The translations under genes were made by a program, and so were the position numbers. A stretch of DNA of 64,000 nucleotides, from positions 34,762,557 through 34,826,556 of the forward strand of contig CM055113.1 of assembly GCA_029204225.1 (NCBI GenBank), given 5' to 3'. Positions 8,516 through 20,739 of the stretch are shown piece by piece. Position 1 is the stretch's first letter. Each line of letters starts with the position of its first letter. Below the pieces are notes generated by a model, which was not told where the DNA came from, did no database searches, and was given only the letters and a program-made list of their open reading frames with translations. Origin of the DNA: Diphasiastrum complanatum. Lineage: Eukaryota > Streptophyta > Lycopodiopsida > Lycopodiales > Lycopodiaceae.

Positions 8516-9684
8516 TTAATCTCTATCTATCACTACAATATTCTGGACGATTTTCGACCCTATTACCGAGGTTGCATCTTTTTGGAATCCAACAAAGATA
8601 AGCATAATAGCTAGCAAAGATGAGCGCAATAGCCAGCAACATTGACACCAGTAGCTAGAATGGCGAATGGAGATGAATGAGAGCGTCAGAATGGAGACGA
8701 GTGAGAGCACCAGAATGCAAGAATGCTAGAACCAACAAACCACAAATGAGGATGGAGATACAGCATGGAGAGCGCAAAAGATGCAAGAAGCAAGAATGCA
8801 AGAACTAGCAAAGGAGAATGGAGAGTGTGCGAATGGAGGATGGAGTAGATGGAGTGCCAATGGAGAACATAGCAAGTAGCAATACGTGATAGATGACGCT
8901 ACAATCGAAAGGTGAAAGGCGAAAAAACGTCTACAAATGCATCCAAAAACTCCATTTTTGGAAGGATTGATGGGCATGTGTACATTGTAAGACTACCATA
9001 ATCAATGAAAATTGCATCTCAATAATGTCTTATTTAATGCTGATATTAATAAATTTTGATATCATGATTTGATACACTGGTGGCATAGGGTAAAGGGGAC
9101 AAATTTGATCAGGTTATGGTGTATCCCTAGTATTGCCCGAGCCTAGACCACTCTAGCCAGGTTTCCAAAGCCAATACACAAGAATATGCACCTTTTCTAG
9201 GTATTGAAAAAGTAAATAACCAAAATGGTATGCTCTTTAATACCAGGCTGATACCACGCAAGACCCTACATACCTGCCCAACACTTGGAAAGAACTAATG
9301 TAGTGTTACCCTAGAAACTAGGGTTATGAATAGTGCGATATTCGTTTTTAAATGACGCACCCAAACACTAGCTCAGGTTTAAACTTTAGCTCAGGTTTTC
9401 ATTTTTTCACGTTCACCTTCGATGACACACCAAAACAGGAGCGGAAGTTTAAACTTTTGATTTTGTGGCAGTTTTTCTTTCCTCCGTTCCCGACGCTCTG
9501 ATCTCTCTTTCGCCAAGCGCTCTACAACACATTCGCTGCCTGCCTGCCTGCCAGCTTCACCGGCTTCACAATTCAGAGATAGCTCCAGAGGACTGTGTTT
9601 CACGGAAGGCGATATTGGAATTTAGCGTGTTTCAGGGTTCAGGGTTCAGTGTTAAACAATTGTGAGTAGCAGTATGCATAGGCA
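8516..9684 (-). repeat. Helicase-upstream segment, copy without the helicase gene
   Basis: This sequence lies directly upstream of the HLTF-like gene in the 37274-38417 copy, and here in inverted sense without that gene. It contains repeated short words such as GCAAGAATGCAAGAA and ATGGAGA in 8640-8860, and near the end a CT-rich leader-like stretch followed by TTCAGGGTTCAGGGTTCAGTG (9630-9651). Open frames in it start only at GTG or run antisense and are not convincing. It may hold the old promoter or leader of the helicase gene. Confidence 0.6.
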
Positions 9685-9827
9685 TTACCACAGTAGTTAG
9701 AATGTAGGCATTACCAAAAACTATAAAAACGACAACCAAACGATATTGGTTTTCATTCTCTCTCTACATAACCTCTCTCTAAAGTCAAACTTCTTAAAGG
9801 GCCAACTTTGAGTCCATATTTTTCCTA

Positions 9828-10828
9828 ATGAAATTCATATTCTTTCCTATTGATGGTGAATGCAAGATAGAAGGAATTGGTAGTGTACCAATTGGTATTG
9901 AATTCACTATAATTCGTAAAGATGTACTTTTTGTGCCTAATCTCACTATGAATCTCATTAGTGTTGGCAATATGCTAGATGATGGTTTCCAATTTGATTC
10001 TGGAAAGGATTGTTGCTTGGTTGAGAGGGATGGTGATGTGGTAGCAAGAGAAACTAGATGTGGTAAGGATTTTCAAAATTGATGCTAATCCTTGTGGAAG
10101 TGTGGCCAATATGATCTGGGATCATCTCAAGGAGGAGAGGCCAAGTGATCTACCTCAACTTATGTTCCAAGATGGTAAGGCTCATGAATATGGTGCTTTG
10201 GCAAAAGCATGTGGAGAGTTATTGCCAAGGAGGTCTACTTCTCAGCAATTCTCTTATCTTGTTCATTTGGATGATCTCATTTCATCATGTATAAGCAAAG
10301 GTGGTGTGATTTCATGTGACTTCTTATTTGAAGTCTTCAATTGGAGGTATCTCTTATCAATGGTGCTTGATATGAAGATTGCAATAGTTGATAGTTTGTC
10401 AATATTCCTTTGCATGAAAGGAATAAGGAGGATCTAATCTCAATCAAGAGGATGATGGTAGGATTCTCAAATCTATCAAAAATCCAAGTATATGATGGAT
10501 TTGCCAAGGCTTGAGGAGTTTTCTCAACACATGGTTCCAAGGAGATCTTCAAGAGGCAAGGCCAAGTATTTGTGGCTCACAATACATAGATAAGAGAGGC
10601 AATTTTTAGGTTGTATCCACTTCAACACATTTACTTTTGCTTCTCTTTCATTACTTGATGTACTATCTTGCTTTGTTGAGATTTCTACATCTCAAAATTG
10701 GATTGAGGCAATGGTTGTCTTGTATCATGCCTATAGTAGGGACATATTTATTTTCATTATTTGCTTAGATTTGTTTCCAAATCTTTTAGAAAACAAGTGG
10801 TTGTGTCATCAAGTATATGCTCTTGGTT
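9828..10828 (+). pseudogene. Copia-3 fragment: protease end to RT hinge (broken)
   Basis: 9828-10080 reads IIRKDVLFVPNLTMNLISVG, the typical C-terminal part of copia protease leading into GAG-pre-integrase. 10060-10437 stays open but is only loosely copia-like (KIDANPCGSVANM). 10490-10820 reads MVPRRSSRGKAKYLW and then NWIEAMVVLYHAYSR, the hinge between integrase and RT. Integrase core is missing. Copia-2 is inserted at its right edge (target CTAGT at 10829). Confidence 0.65.
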
Positions 10829-10833
10829 CTAGT

Positions 10834-11780
10834 TGTTGGAAAGACGTGGGGGAAAGATAGGTCGAACTCAAAAAAAAAAAACTCGAATAAAAAGAATTTG
10901 AACAACATGAATTAGAACTTATCGTGCGTAGCGGAATAAACTATCATTCTCTTTCTTCATGCATGACTATGCCTATCAATTTCAAACAAAACAATAGTGA
11001 TAGAAATCACATTTGATTTTATAGTAACTAACTTTGAAATCATTAGTACTATAGTGATTATGTAGCCAAACATTAAGCATCAAATTATTAGACAAATAAT
11101 TAGTCGCGAAACATTAGACAAATAATTAGTCACGAGAAACTACAAAAATACATACATTCTGAGATAAAGCTGAACACAATTAGAAGATAGTATTGATTCA
11201 ATATGGAAGCGAAACAAATGTAGATGAGTACAAGAAGTTGCAGATCAAAGCCGCGTATTCTAAGCTATTTCTGAACGGCTAAAATGTAAGTCTGAATTAA
11301 GTGCAACTATTGATAAGCAATAAGCGCAATAGCAATCTTTAATCAACTGTAAAGAACTGAGCTAGAATGCTCAAGAGTGTACAAGCTCGAAGGCTTGAGA
11401 GAGAGAGAGATAACTATTCCATACTTGATCATAAGATGTTGATCATGTTCTGATGCTTGATCTGATCCTAAGATGTTGAAATATGAATAGCTATTTATAC
11501 TAAGCAATTAGGTTGTCAAAAACGTTCATCTAGTTGGCTGTGATGTGCTGGAATCTATCCAGTTAGGACTTCTCAAAAACCACTTGCTGATGAATTAATA
11601 CAAGTCATTGGCTTTGGTCGTAAACAGTTTGTTTGTAGAAATGAACGTGAAATGTCACTGGGAGCCATTTCGAGTAGTTATGCAGTATGTGTAAAAACAT
11701 GAAGAAAAATGCAGGTTTGGGTAAAAGTTGGACGAAGATTAAAATGTCAATTGATCGATTAGTGAGAGGATAATCCAACA
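10834..11780 (-). repeat. Copia-2 3' LTR
   Basis: 947 bp with TGTTGGA...TCCAACA ends on either strand, forming a 7-bp terminal inverted repeat. The minus strand carries a CTCTCTCTCTC run (complement of about 11398-11412). Confidence 0.9.
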
Positions 11781-14700
11781 CTCCCCCTTAATCTGAATCC
11801 ATGAATGCCTTGACTCTTAAACTTAGTTTTGCACAAAACTTTATGTGTGCATCCAAGCTTAATGCTTTAGTAAAAATATTCGCTATCATATCTTGCGTTC
11901 GACAGTACTGCAATCTAACCTCTCTGTTGAGAACTTTGCTTCTGAGATAGTGATACTTAAGTTCAATGTGCTTACTCCTAGAATGAAATCTAGGGTTGGC
12001 TAACAAGGCAATGGCACTTTGATTATCACAAAATAATAATGTCGGAGCATATTGACTCAGACGGATATCTGAAAGTAAGTTTCTCAACCAAATTGTTTTC
12101 TTAGTAGCTTGTGAGGTTGCGATGTACTCTGATTCTATAGAAGATAAAGCTATCAAAGATTGCTTGAGATTGTTCCAAGAAATTGGACCATTGTTGAGGA
12201 AGAATGTAAATCTAGAAGTAGATTTACGAGTGTCTATATCTCCTGCCCAACTTGCATCTGTGTAACGACTGAGTAGATTGAGTTTGTCGTTGTCGACTGC
12301 TCCAAAACAAATGCAAACATCCATAGTACCTCGACGATATCTCATGACTCTGATGAGAGCCTTCCAATGTGTTATACCAGGGTTCGTCATATACTGACTT
12401 AGGGAGCTGACTGCAAAATCTATGTTTGGCCTGGTACAGATCATTGTGTACATACAAGATCCTATTATTGAATGATAAGGATACTAGCGCATCTGCTCCT
12501 TTTCTTCGATTGTTCGAGGACACTGGTCCTTTGACAATTTGAGACCTAGTTCCATTGGTGAGAGAGCTAACATGCAATTAACCATATTATATCTGACTAA
12601 CATATTGCAGGTGTGACTCTGTTGAGTAATGTAGATCAACTTTTGATTTTTGTCTTTATAAATTTGAATACGAATGCAGAAATGAACTTCGTCCAGATCA
12701 GTCATGTCGATTTCAGATCAATGTGTAGTCCATGTACAAAGTGATAATGATAAAGGACTGCTGCACTATCTTGGAGTAAACATTCGAATTTGAGGAGGTT
12801 GGTGTATAGACATGATTAATAAGGAAAGTATCGATCCTTTGAAACCATGCTCGAGCAAATTGCTTCAAGTCATAAAGTGCCTTATGGAGTTTACACACAT
12901 GATTGTGTTTACCCTCAATAATATATTGTTCGGGTTGCACCATGTAAATGTCTTCTTCGATAACTCCATTGAGATATGTTGTCTGTACATCCATTTGATG
13001 TATTTCCAAATCTGCTGCAGCAGCAAATGATAATAAAAGTCGAATAGAAGATTGTTTGACTACTGGACTGAAAGTGTAATCAACATTGTATACTTAAGAA
13101 AATCCTCTGGCGACAAGTCGATCTTTTCTTCTGCCGATGATTCCGTTTGCTGTGTACTTGACTTTGAAAATCCATTTGCAATCAACTACATTTCTGCAAT
13201 CCTCCATGTCTAGTTCCTGATAAGAGATGAATACTCTTTATCCATACCTTCTTTCCAGAGATCGGAATCGAACTGACTAAGTGCCTCTTCGACAGTAGTC
13301 AGCTCCCGAACAAGATAAGTTGTAGACTCATCAATATACCTGATAGGTGGTCTACTAGTTCTTGATGATCTTCTGGAGAATAGAAGAAATCAATCACTTT
13401 CATCATGCTATAGTTGCTGAACTGCAACATCATCATCTTCGGATTTGTCATTGATATGTTGTTCATCAAAAGTAGATGAGCTTGGACCTTCGATGTGAAT
13501 AGTCGATTGAGGAACTGGAATGTTCAATGTGTCAGATGAAACCGAAGAGTCATCTATATGGGCTTTGCCTTTTCCCTTGAGGTCGATAAATTGATCTTCG
13601 ATGAAGATGACATCCCCGCTATTGAATATCTTCGACTCGATAGGGTCGAACAATTTGTAGGCTTGATCTGAAGTAGTGTAGCTAATGAAAATACATTTGA
13701 TACTCTAGAAGTCGAGCTTCTTCCTGAGATCATGAGGAATTTGCACATAAGCAGTACATCCAAAAGCTCGTAAGTTTGATAAAGAAGGTTTGGTACATGT
13801 CCAAACTTCGAATGGTGTTTTGTCTGAGAGACCTTTAGTAGGACATATGTTCTGAATATAGGTTGCTATTGAAACAACTTCTGCCTAGAAGGACTTCGGA
13901 AGTGTCCCTTTGCCGATTCGACTAAGGTTCTGTTCTATCTCTCAACAAGACCATTTGACTGAGGCGAATACGAGGTAATGTATTGTTGCTCAATGCCGTT
14001 GTTAAGGCAGTACTCCTTGAATTCGGTGGAGATGTATTCTCTCCCATTATCAGATCTCAGTGCTTTGATTTGTTTACCAGTTTGATTTTTTGCATGCTCT
14101 TTGAATTGTTTGAACTTTTCTTGGATCTCATGGTTATTGCATTTGTAATACCTGCAAAACATCTTCTTCTTCGACGAATGTGGATTCGATAATTGTTCTT
14201 GACTTTGAGTCTGTTTCTGATTTGATGTAGACTTCTTGGAGCTTTTCTGCTTTCATCGTTTTGAGCTCTTGTTGACATATAGAGCATGAGATGAAGAGGT
14301 AGATGAACTGTCTTGACTTCTTCAATTATCTTCTTGCAGCAACATAGTGATAACTTTGGTAAGAGTTAAATCTGAGTGTGTTGTGATGATCATCACCCAG
14401 TTCTCATAGGTAGAGGGCAAGCTTGAAAGCAATGTCATAATTGTGTCTTGATCATCTATGACTGATCCAATATCGGCCATCTATTGCAAGAGATTCTTAA
14501 ACTAGTTAATATCATTCTAAAGAGAATCTTTATTTGACATCTTGAGTGTGAAGAATTTTTTTCAAAGATGTAACTTAGTAATTACGTCTCTCACATCATA
14601 TAGTGAGCTCAAGATGTCCCAAACTTCTCTCAAAGTTTTGGCTTCAGCTACATGGCCAATCTGAGTATCTGATATATTGAGGATAATAATTGCGAAGACT

Positions 14701-14882
14701 TTACCATCCTTCAATTTCCATTTCAAGTCGTCTGTGTCATCTTCAGGCTTCAATTCGATACTTGTAACAACATCCCACAACTTGTTGGCGATTAGCAAGG
14801 TCTTCATCTTAGATTTCCATAAATGATAATTGGATCCATTCAACTTGTCTGCGATAATACCGGGGTTACTTTGAGAATCCAT
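11781..14882 (-). pseudogene. Copia-2 gag-pol (internally deleted, broken)
   Basis: Minus strand. Gag starts at 14882 (MDSQSNPGIIADKLNGSNYH, a UBN2-type gag). Its zinc knuckle FCRYYKCNNHEIQ near 14155 runs directly into integrase EKFKQFKEHAKNQTGKQIKA then LRSDNGREYIS: an internal deletion has removed protease and the first part of integrase in frame. The integrase stops at a TAG after GLVER (about 13935). RT pieces follow (MDVQTTYLNGVIEEDIYMVQ near 13000), where the usual YVDD reads YMDY. RNase H at 12453-11788 is intact with DASWAGD, SSIESEY and CDNQSA. Several stops and shifts separate the pieces. Confidence 0.9.
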
Positions 14883-15072
14883 CTAGAACTTTAGATTGTC
14901 GATGTTTCGATTATTGTTAAGAGAAAGATACAGTACTCTGGAAATCAATTCTCTAATACCGAAACAAATTGATTCGAGTTGAAGAATATTTTGCTATCAT
15001 GAAAGATATCAAGTATAAGAGCTTGCGCTATGATACAGTATTAGGCCTTGAAGAATCAACGCTTTGATACCA

Positions 15073-15626
15073 TGTTGGAAAGAAGTGTGTGAAAGATAGG
15101 TCGAACTCGAAAAAAAATGAACTCGAATAAAAACAATTCGAACGACAAGAATTAGAACTTGTCGTGCGCAACGGAATAAACTATCTTCCTCTTGCTTCAT
15201 GCATGACTACGCCTATCAATTTCAGACAAAACAATAGTGATAGAGATCACGTTCGATCTTATAGTAACTAACTTTGAAGTCATTTGTCATATAATGTTGA
15301 TCATGTTTGTTGATGCTTGATTTGATCCTAAGATGTTGAAATATGAATAACAATTAGGTCGTCAAAAACGTTCACCAGTTGGTTGTGATGTGTTGACATC
15401 CATCCAGTTAGGACTTCTTAAAAACTACTTGCTGATGAATTAATGCAAGTCATTGGCTTTGGTCGTAAATAGTCTGTCTACAGAAATGAACATGAATTGT
15501 CACTGTGATCTGTTTCGAGTAGTTTAGCAGTCTGTGTAGAAACATGAAAAAAAATTGTAGGTCTAGATAAAAGTTGGACGAAGATTAAAATGTCGATTAG
15601 TCGATTAGTGAGAGAATAATCCAACA
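15073..15626 (-). repeat. Copia-2 5' LTR (internally deleted)
   Basis: 554 bp; matches both ends of the 947-bp 3' LTR and lacks the middle. Joined to the primer site at 15072. Confidence 0.88.
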
Positions 15627-15631
15627 CTAGT

Positions 15632-16912
15632 AAGAACAAGAATGATGTAATCTCTCATGGTTTGAAAAACCATGTTGTTCGATTTTGTGAGGTATTTTGT
15701 AAACTTCTCTTGAGAATAACTAAATCATCCACTAAGGACACTTACATCCTTGAGCAAGTATGTAGCCTCAAGAAGATCAAGATAGAAAATATACATGTTT
15801 GGTTGATCTATGTGAGGCAGAGAGCGCTCTTGACATAGATTTATGGAATAGATCTTGGTTTTCAATCTATGTGAAATCACCACATCTTAGGAGATCAAAA
15901 TCATAATTTGTGGCACTCACACATGTGTGAAATTCAACAACCTTGCATTTCACTAGCCTTCTTAGCAAAATAAATTGGTTTAGGGCTCTTGGTACAAGGG
16001 CTAACTATCTTGCAAGATAGTAAGTTAGGAGATTGTCTATAAGTAGGCAAGAGACATCATTTTGAGTATCTTTTGGCTCATTTTCAAATGAGAGAGCTTA
16101 GCCTCCTCTTTGTGAATGTGAGCCGTGGGAATAGAGGTTGTTAGGTCTCGTGTGCCCAATCCACATGAATCCCATCCCCATTTTGTATTTAATTTGCTTC
16201 TATCCCTTCAATTCAATTCCTGATTCCATGGAGTTTTATTTGTGATTTGTGTTTTATGGCTATATCAACATGATTCCATTGTGTTTCTCTTGATTCTAGC
16301 TCTAGTTTCATTACTATGGCTATTTGACTCGGTTTGACACACGACAATGACCTTTTCTCTGACATGGGAACCATTTCCTTTTCTTTGTCCATTAACCTTA
16401 TTATACAGTTAGTGGTTGGCTTGTTTCCTCCACTTTTTGAGAAAGACTTCATTGTAAATGTATAACCTTAACTTCTCTTGTAATAGAATTCCAAAATTTT
16501 CATCAAAAGAGAGTGTACTTTCCCACACCAATAGTGTGGTCACCAAGTTCTCACAAGATGCTAATAATCCATTGAGTGTATACTCTCTATATCCACATGG
16601 TCAATGACTTGGATTACATAGTTAATCATGTACCTTCTTAATCTTGTCAAGTATTTCATCATGGTCTGAACTTCACTCATTTCCATCATGTAAAACCTTT
16701 GCTTCAAGAGCAATATTTGTATTGACGGTGTAAATTGGAACATGGACTGCAATGTTCTCCATGCTTGAATTGGTGAGGAGGCAACACTAATGTATGGTAT
16801 TAGGTTATTATCTATCAACGTGTTGATAAGGCACAATGCCTTTCAAGCTCTTTTATCAAAATCGATTTACCTTCTTGGTAAATCCATTCTCATTATTACT
16901 TGATCTCACTTC
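15632..16912 (-). pseudogene. Copia-type gag remnant (UBN2-like) and flank
   Basis: On the minus strand 16836-16561 reads CLINTLIDNNLIPYISVAS, then QAWRTLQSMFQF and LLLKQRFYMMEMSEVQTMMK, a UBN2/gag-type helical domain; after stops it continues at 16452-16213 without a clear domain. 15632-16212 has no coding signal: it is AT-rich with CACACATGTGTG near 15930 and may be LTR-derived. The strand is opposite to the neighbouring copia-3 RT, so it comes from a separate element or an inversion. Confidence 0.6.
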
Positions 16913-17482
16913 TTGACCAATAGCCAAATTTCAAGAATCCATCATCACACCATATTTTGCTATTTAAATTTCCACATGGAAAATTTTGCCATCAAGATTG
17001 CTAGTATGAATGTCTCCGACTATGCAAAACCGACATTAATTATTAAAAAGAAGTTGGTTGCTCGTTTTTTCATAGGTCAAAGTGTTAAAATTGACAAAAT
17101 TCTAGCTTTGGATTCATGATTTTATGTACATAACTTGATCCCACACGAGTGGATGTTAAGCGCAATCAATTTCAAGGTGTGCCTCTTGAAGAAGAGTTTC
17201 TATCGACTCAAGCAAACACCTAGAGGTTGGTACTTTAAGTTGCATATCTATCTCAACTCCCTTGGATTTGTGATAAACTCTTATGTGTCTTCATTGTATG
17301 TCAAATGTAATGATGGTAAGATCATTTTTATGGTTTTATATGTTGATGATATTATTGTTACAAGAAATGATCTTAGTGACATAAGAGATGTCAAGATAGC
17401 ATTGTCTAGTGAGTTTAATGCATTGATTATTGTCTCCACGTATAGGCTCTTGCTTGTCTTTCCTTGTGATCACCGGTTTTAA
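16913..17482 (+). pseudogene. Copia-3 integrase-hinge and RT fragment
   Basis: 16913-17119 has the look of a copia hinge (KKLVARFFIGQSVKID). 17135-17482 reads KVCLLKKSFYRLKQTPRGW then LYVDDIIVTRNDL, reverse transcriptase with YVDD. The junction at 17193 is in the natural position inside KKSFYRLKQ, which identifies this as the source of the segment-R copy at 7311. Confidence 0.75.
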
Positions 17483-18399
17483 CATGTCCTTTGCTCAATC
17501 AAGCATTGCCTTAACATATAGAATCATTGCTTATCGTAGGTACTATTGTAGCCCTCAATGATGATAATGATATTCTTAGTTTATTAAGGGATTGTTAACG
17601 TAATTTAAAAAAAAAATTTAGAAGTACATGGAGTTGTGCAAAGAGCTTCTACATTCATAGGGATTGGAACGGCCCGGATTTGCCCTAATCCTAGTATGAA
17701 TGAGTGGTTACGAACTCTATCGTTTATGCATGCAGATATTGTGTTATACTATTTTTTTAAGACACGATTAAGGTTTAAAATAAGTAAAACGATAAGATAG
17801 CTTGCGGACTCTTGGAAAGCATGGATATGCTCAAGAAGTTACAAGAATTGTACATTACCTGTTTGCTCTACGACAAGTATGAGTATTGGTATGGCATGGA
17901 TTTGCCCCACACTTCATGTACCGATCGAAGCTACTTGTTTGTTTACGATATGCTACATAGTTTATACAGTTTATTTTCAAATGCATAATGATTAATTAGA
18001 TTAAAAGATAAGGACCAAAACCATTACACTGATCAACATGCACTCGTCCTGATATGGTAACGATATTGTTCGGCCTATCGCTATAAGCATTTTTCAGTAA
18101 GGGAAGATTGGACTATGAGCTTTCATTTACATTGCATGTTGATTAGTTAAGTAAACTTATTTTGTACATGGATAACAACTGACATTCAGCATTGACACGT
18201 CTTCCTCACTATGCTAACTTGCGCAGTTTTGTGTGGTGGGATGGTGGTAGTGGATGTTTTGAAATAGGTTTTGCTTTACGATGCTTTATTAGTACTATAT
18301 ACTTTTCAGCTATGTTTTTTCTTGTTGATTTTATAAATAAAGGGTTTTAAAAGTTTTGGTCTTGACTTATTGGTCTTGACTTGTCAAGAGTTCTGTTAA
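17193..18399 (+). repeat. Segment R, partial inner copy (left arm)
   Basis: Nearly identical to 7311-8516. It ends at TTCTGTTAA (18399), the inner end of the palindrome arm. It includes a gene-2 exon copy (about 17620-17988) with the same one-base deletion as at 7739-8107. Confidence 0.9.
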
Positions 18400-18985
18400 G
18401 AAGAGAAGGTCTCCTAGAATTCTAAATTTCTAATAAAGAAATTGGTCTTTGAATTCAAGTCAACAAAAATATTCATAAACATATCGAAAGGAAATACAAA
18501 GCTTATCAAAGAAGTAAGTGCATTCAATCATAAGACATGCAAGGTTATTATATAGTATGCAAGACCAACTAGCCCTCAACCAATTACATATACAAAGGAT
18601 AGAAATGGTTTCATAGTTTCTTGAAATTTATAAATTATTCGGATTGCAAAAAGATTAGAGCTTAGAGAATCCCATAATCTCAAAAAAAAGATTAGACTTT
18701 GGCAAAGATCATCAAGCATCGGATTAAATCTTGTTTCCAAATACATGCAAAAGCATGGTCATCAAAATAAGAACATGCATGGTCATTGGACATGGATCCT
18801 CATGACATGCAAATACTTTTACATCATTGGGAGATCATAACTTTCCAGAAATAGAAAAAAGCATTTTTTTGCATAAGATCCTCACTGACAAAATTCGTGG
18901 AGAATTCGCTGAGTCTCAAAATTACTTGTATGATTTCGTTGTCATATCTGCGAATTCTGATCAGACCAGTTTTTGTACGGTAAAA
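18400..18985 (+). repeat. Loop-side sequence shared with 58024-58660
   Basis: From AGAAGGTCTCCTAGAATTC to TTTTTGTACGG the sequence matches 58024-58660 with scattered differences. Together with the match of 17532-18120 to 57421-58012, this shows the old order of the locus; only the 278-bp piece 18121-18398 is extra here. Coding content is unclear: an open frame (MHGHWTWIL) is shared but recognisably nothing. Confidence 0.75.
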
Positions 18986-19129
18986 TGTAATCCAACCACA
19001 TCAAGATTTTTGTCAAATTTGTTCTCTAGGAAAACAAAGCCAGGAACCCTTGGATAGGTGGCCAGAGCGAAGGCACCACTTGACTTGGTACACAGAGATC
19101 TGTCTGGAACTATGGCAGTAGACTCAATA

Positions 19130-20460
19130 TCAAGATCAAGATATTTTGTCGCCTTCTCTCCCACAACAAAAATGGCCAGCATAAGAACACTCTTAGCATA
19201 TGCTACGAAGTACAATCTAGAATTTCACTAGATTGATGTCAAAGTGGCATTCCTATATGGGAACATTGACAAAGAAATTTATATGACAAATCCAGAAGGC
19301 TTTTTAGATGAAGCTCATCCAGAATTTGTATTTAGATTGACTAAATACATCTATGGATTGAAATAGGCTGCAAGAGCATGTCATAGTAGAATTGATGTTT
19401 ATCTTAAGTCAATTGGAATGCATGCTTTGCTATCTGATTGTAATATATAAACAATCAGAGATGGTGACAATTTTGTATTCATGACACTATTCGTTGATGA
19501 TTCTTTGATGATAGGGAATTGCCTGAAATTGATTAAGAAAATAAAGACTCAAATATCTGATGAGTTTTACATTTCAGATCTTGGTGAAGGGCAGATATGT
19601 GTGGGACTACAGATAGACAGGGATAGGTGCACAGGCACTCTCCACCTAACACACGAGAAATATGCGTTGAAGATTCTGAAGGATTAAAAAATGATAGAGT
19701 GCAAAGAAAACTGCACTCTTGATGGAAGCAGGAGCAAGATTGACCAAGGATGACTGCCCGAAAGATGATCCAGAGAAGGCTGAAATGGCAACAATGCCAT
19801 ATCAGAACCTTATTGGTAGCCTCGTGTACCTTGTGGTCTGCACAATATCTGACATCGATGTGGCTATGTACTCAGCCAATTTGGTAACAATCCTGGCAAG
19901 AAACATTGGAGAATGGCAAAGAGAGTCGTTCAATAAATTAAAGGTACAACAAGGTATGGCATAACCTTTAACAATAATTTTGATTTTGAGTTACTTGCTT
20001 ATAGTGATGCCACTTGGGCAAGTAGCAGAGATGACAGTAATTCTGTCTCTGGTGGATGTTTTGTTCTATGTGGAGCAATAGTAAATTCGGTATGCAAGAA
20101 GAAGACCTTGGTTGCTCAATCCTCGTGTAAAGTAGAATATGTTGTTGTATCTTAAAATGCAAATGAGCTAGTGTGGCTTCTAATGCTATTGAACGAGTTA
20201 GCTGAACCACAGGCTCAGCCACTATAATGAATATGGACAGCCAAAGCGAATCCGCCTCACCGAGGATCTTGTTTTTAACTCCAAAAGCAAACCCACTGGA
20301 GAATCACCATATGAGAGATCTGATTCAGAAAAGGGAGTTGATGATCCAATATGCTAAATCATCTGACATGATGGTAGATACACTCACAAAGCCTCTAAAC
20401 AAGACTCTGTTTGAGTAGCACAGGGTCTCAATGGGGATCAAATGAAGGTTTCCTTAGTTC
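19130..20460 (+). pseudogene. Copia-4 RT and RNase H remnant
   Basis: A decayed pol: KMASIRTLLAYATKYNLEFH, then IDVKVAFLYGNIDKEIYMTN, YIYGLK followed by a stop, LFVDDSLMIGN (the catalytic box reads FVDD), DLGEGQICVGLQIDRDR, IGSLVYLVVC, then RNase H SDATWASSRDD, SGGCFVLCGAIVNS and DTLTKPLNKTLFE. At least five stops and several frame changes interrupt it. No LTRs were found; the right side ends near the microsatellite block. It belongs to a different copia family from copia-1 to -3. Confidence 0.85.
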
Positions 20461-20739
20461 AAGAGAGAGCTGATGGAAATGGTGAACTTCAAAAACCCTT
20501 TGGCTTTTTTGGCTTTTTCACACTTCGGCTTTTTTGGCTAGGTCAATTTGCAGTGCACACGATTTTGCCCATGTGTTGAATTTTTTGCATTTTTCATTTC
20601 CCATTTTTCGCATACGCCAATTTTGTAAGACAGATGTTTTTGGGCACTTGTTGCACTTTTTGCATTTTCTGAGAAATGAAACCAGAGCGTGAATGGAAAT
20701 GCAAATAACAGAATGCAAGGAAAGCAAAAGTGGACAATC

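Larger units (their letters stand above)
7311..9684 (+). repeat. Repeated segment R, left-arm outer copy
   Basis: This 2.4-kb block recurs inverted at 47115-49488 and 37274-39610, and its first half recurs at 17193-18399. The left junction at AAGAGTTTCTATCGACTC fuses gene 1 to the middle of a copia RT, whereas at 17193 the same bases sit inside a continuous RT reading; the copy here is therefore the derived one. The right end stops at TATGCATAGGCA, exactly where the helicase gene begins in the 37.3-kb copy. Confidence 0.9.
10834..15626 (-). mobile_element. Copia-2, LTR retrotransposon (left-arm copy), nested in copia-3
   Basis: Minus-strand Ty1/copia element. 5' LTR 15073-15626, 3' LTR 10834-11780, primer site TGGTATCAAAGC (complement of 15061-15072), polypurine tract AAGGGGGAG (complement of 11781-11789). 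The target duplication CTAGT is at 10829-10833 and 15627-15631. The LTRs have unequal lengths (554 and 947 bp) because the 5' LTR has lost an internal block of roughly 390 bp. Confidence 0.95.
1..18399 (+). repeat. Left arm of a giant inverted repeat
   Basis: This stretch is the reverse complement of 38418-56813, continuous apart from small indels. The sum of paired coordinates stays at 56813-56814 in the outer part, 56799-56805 in the middle and 56817 at the inner end, which shows only a few short insertions or deletions. The shared sequence stops just after TTCTGTTAA at 18391-18399; beyond it the arms diverge. Paired proteins differ at only a few residues, for example three in the 460-residue integrase-RT frame. 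The arm continues past base 1, so its true outer length is unknown. Both arms carry the same nested insertions, so the duplication is younger than those insertions. Confidence 0.95.

Noticed and set aside
8530-8540. CACTACAATA as a CACTA transposon end (also CACTACAACA at 22502)
   Set aside because: Only CACTACAA matches, with no subterminal repeats of the CACTA type beside the first and no transposase near either.
9391-9665. Open frames of 66-70 residues on both strands (also at 37293-37567 and 47134-47408)
   Set aside because: The plus-type frame starts at GTG, not ATG; the other is its antisense. They recur only because the DNA is repeated. Composition is leader-like (CT-rich).
12224-12577. 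117-residue minus-strand frame over copia-2 (also 44223-44576)
   Set aside because: Out-of-frame shadow of the RNase H reading.
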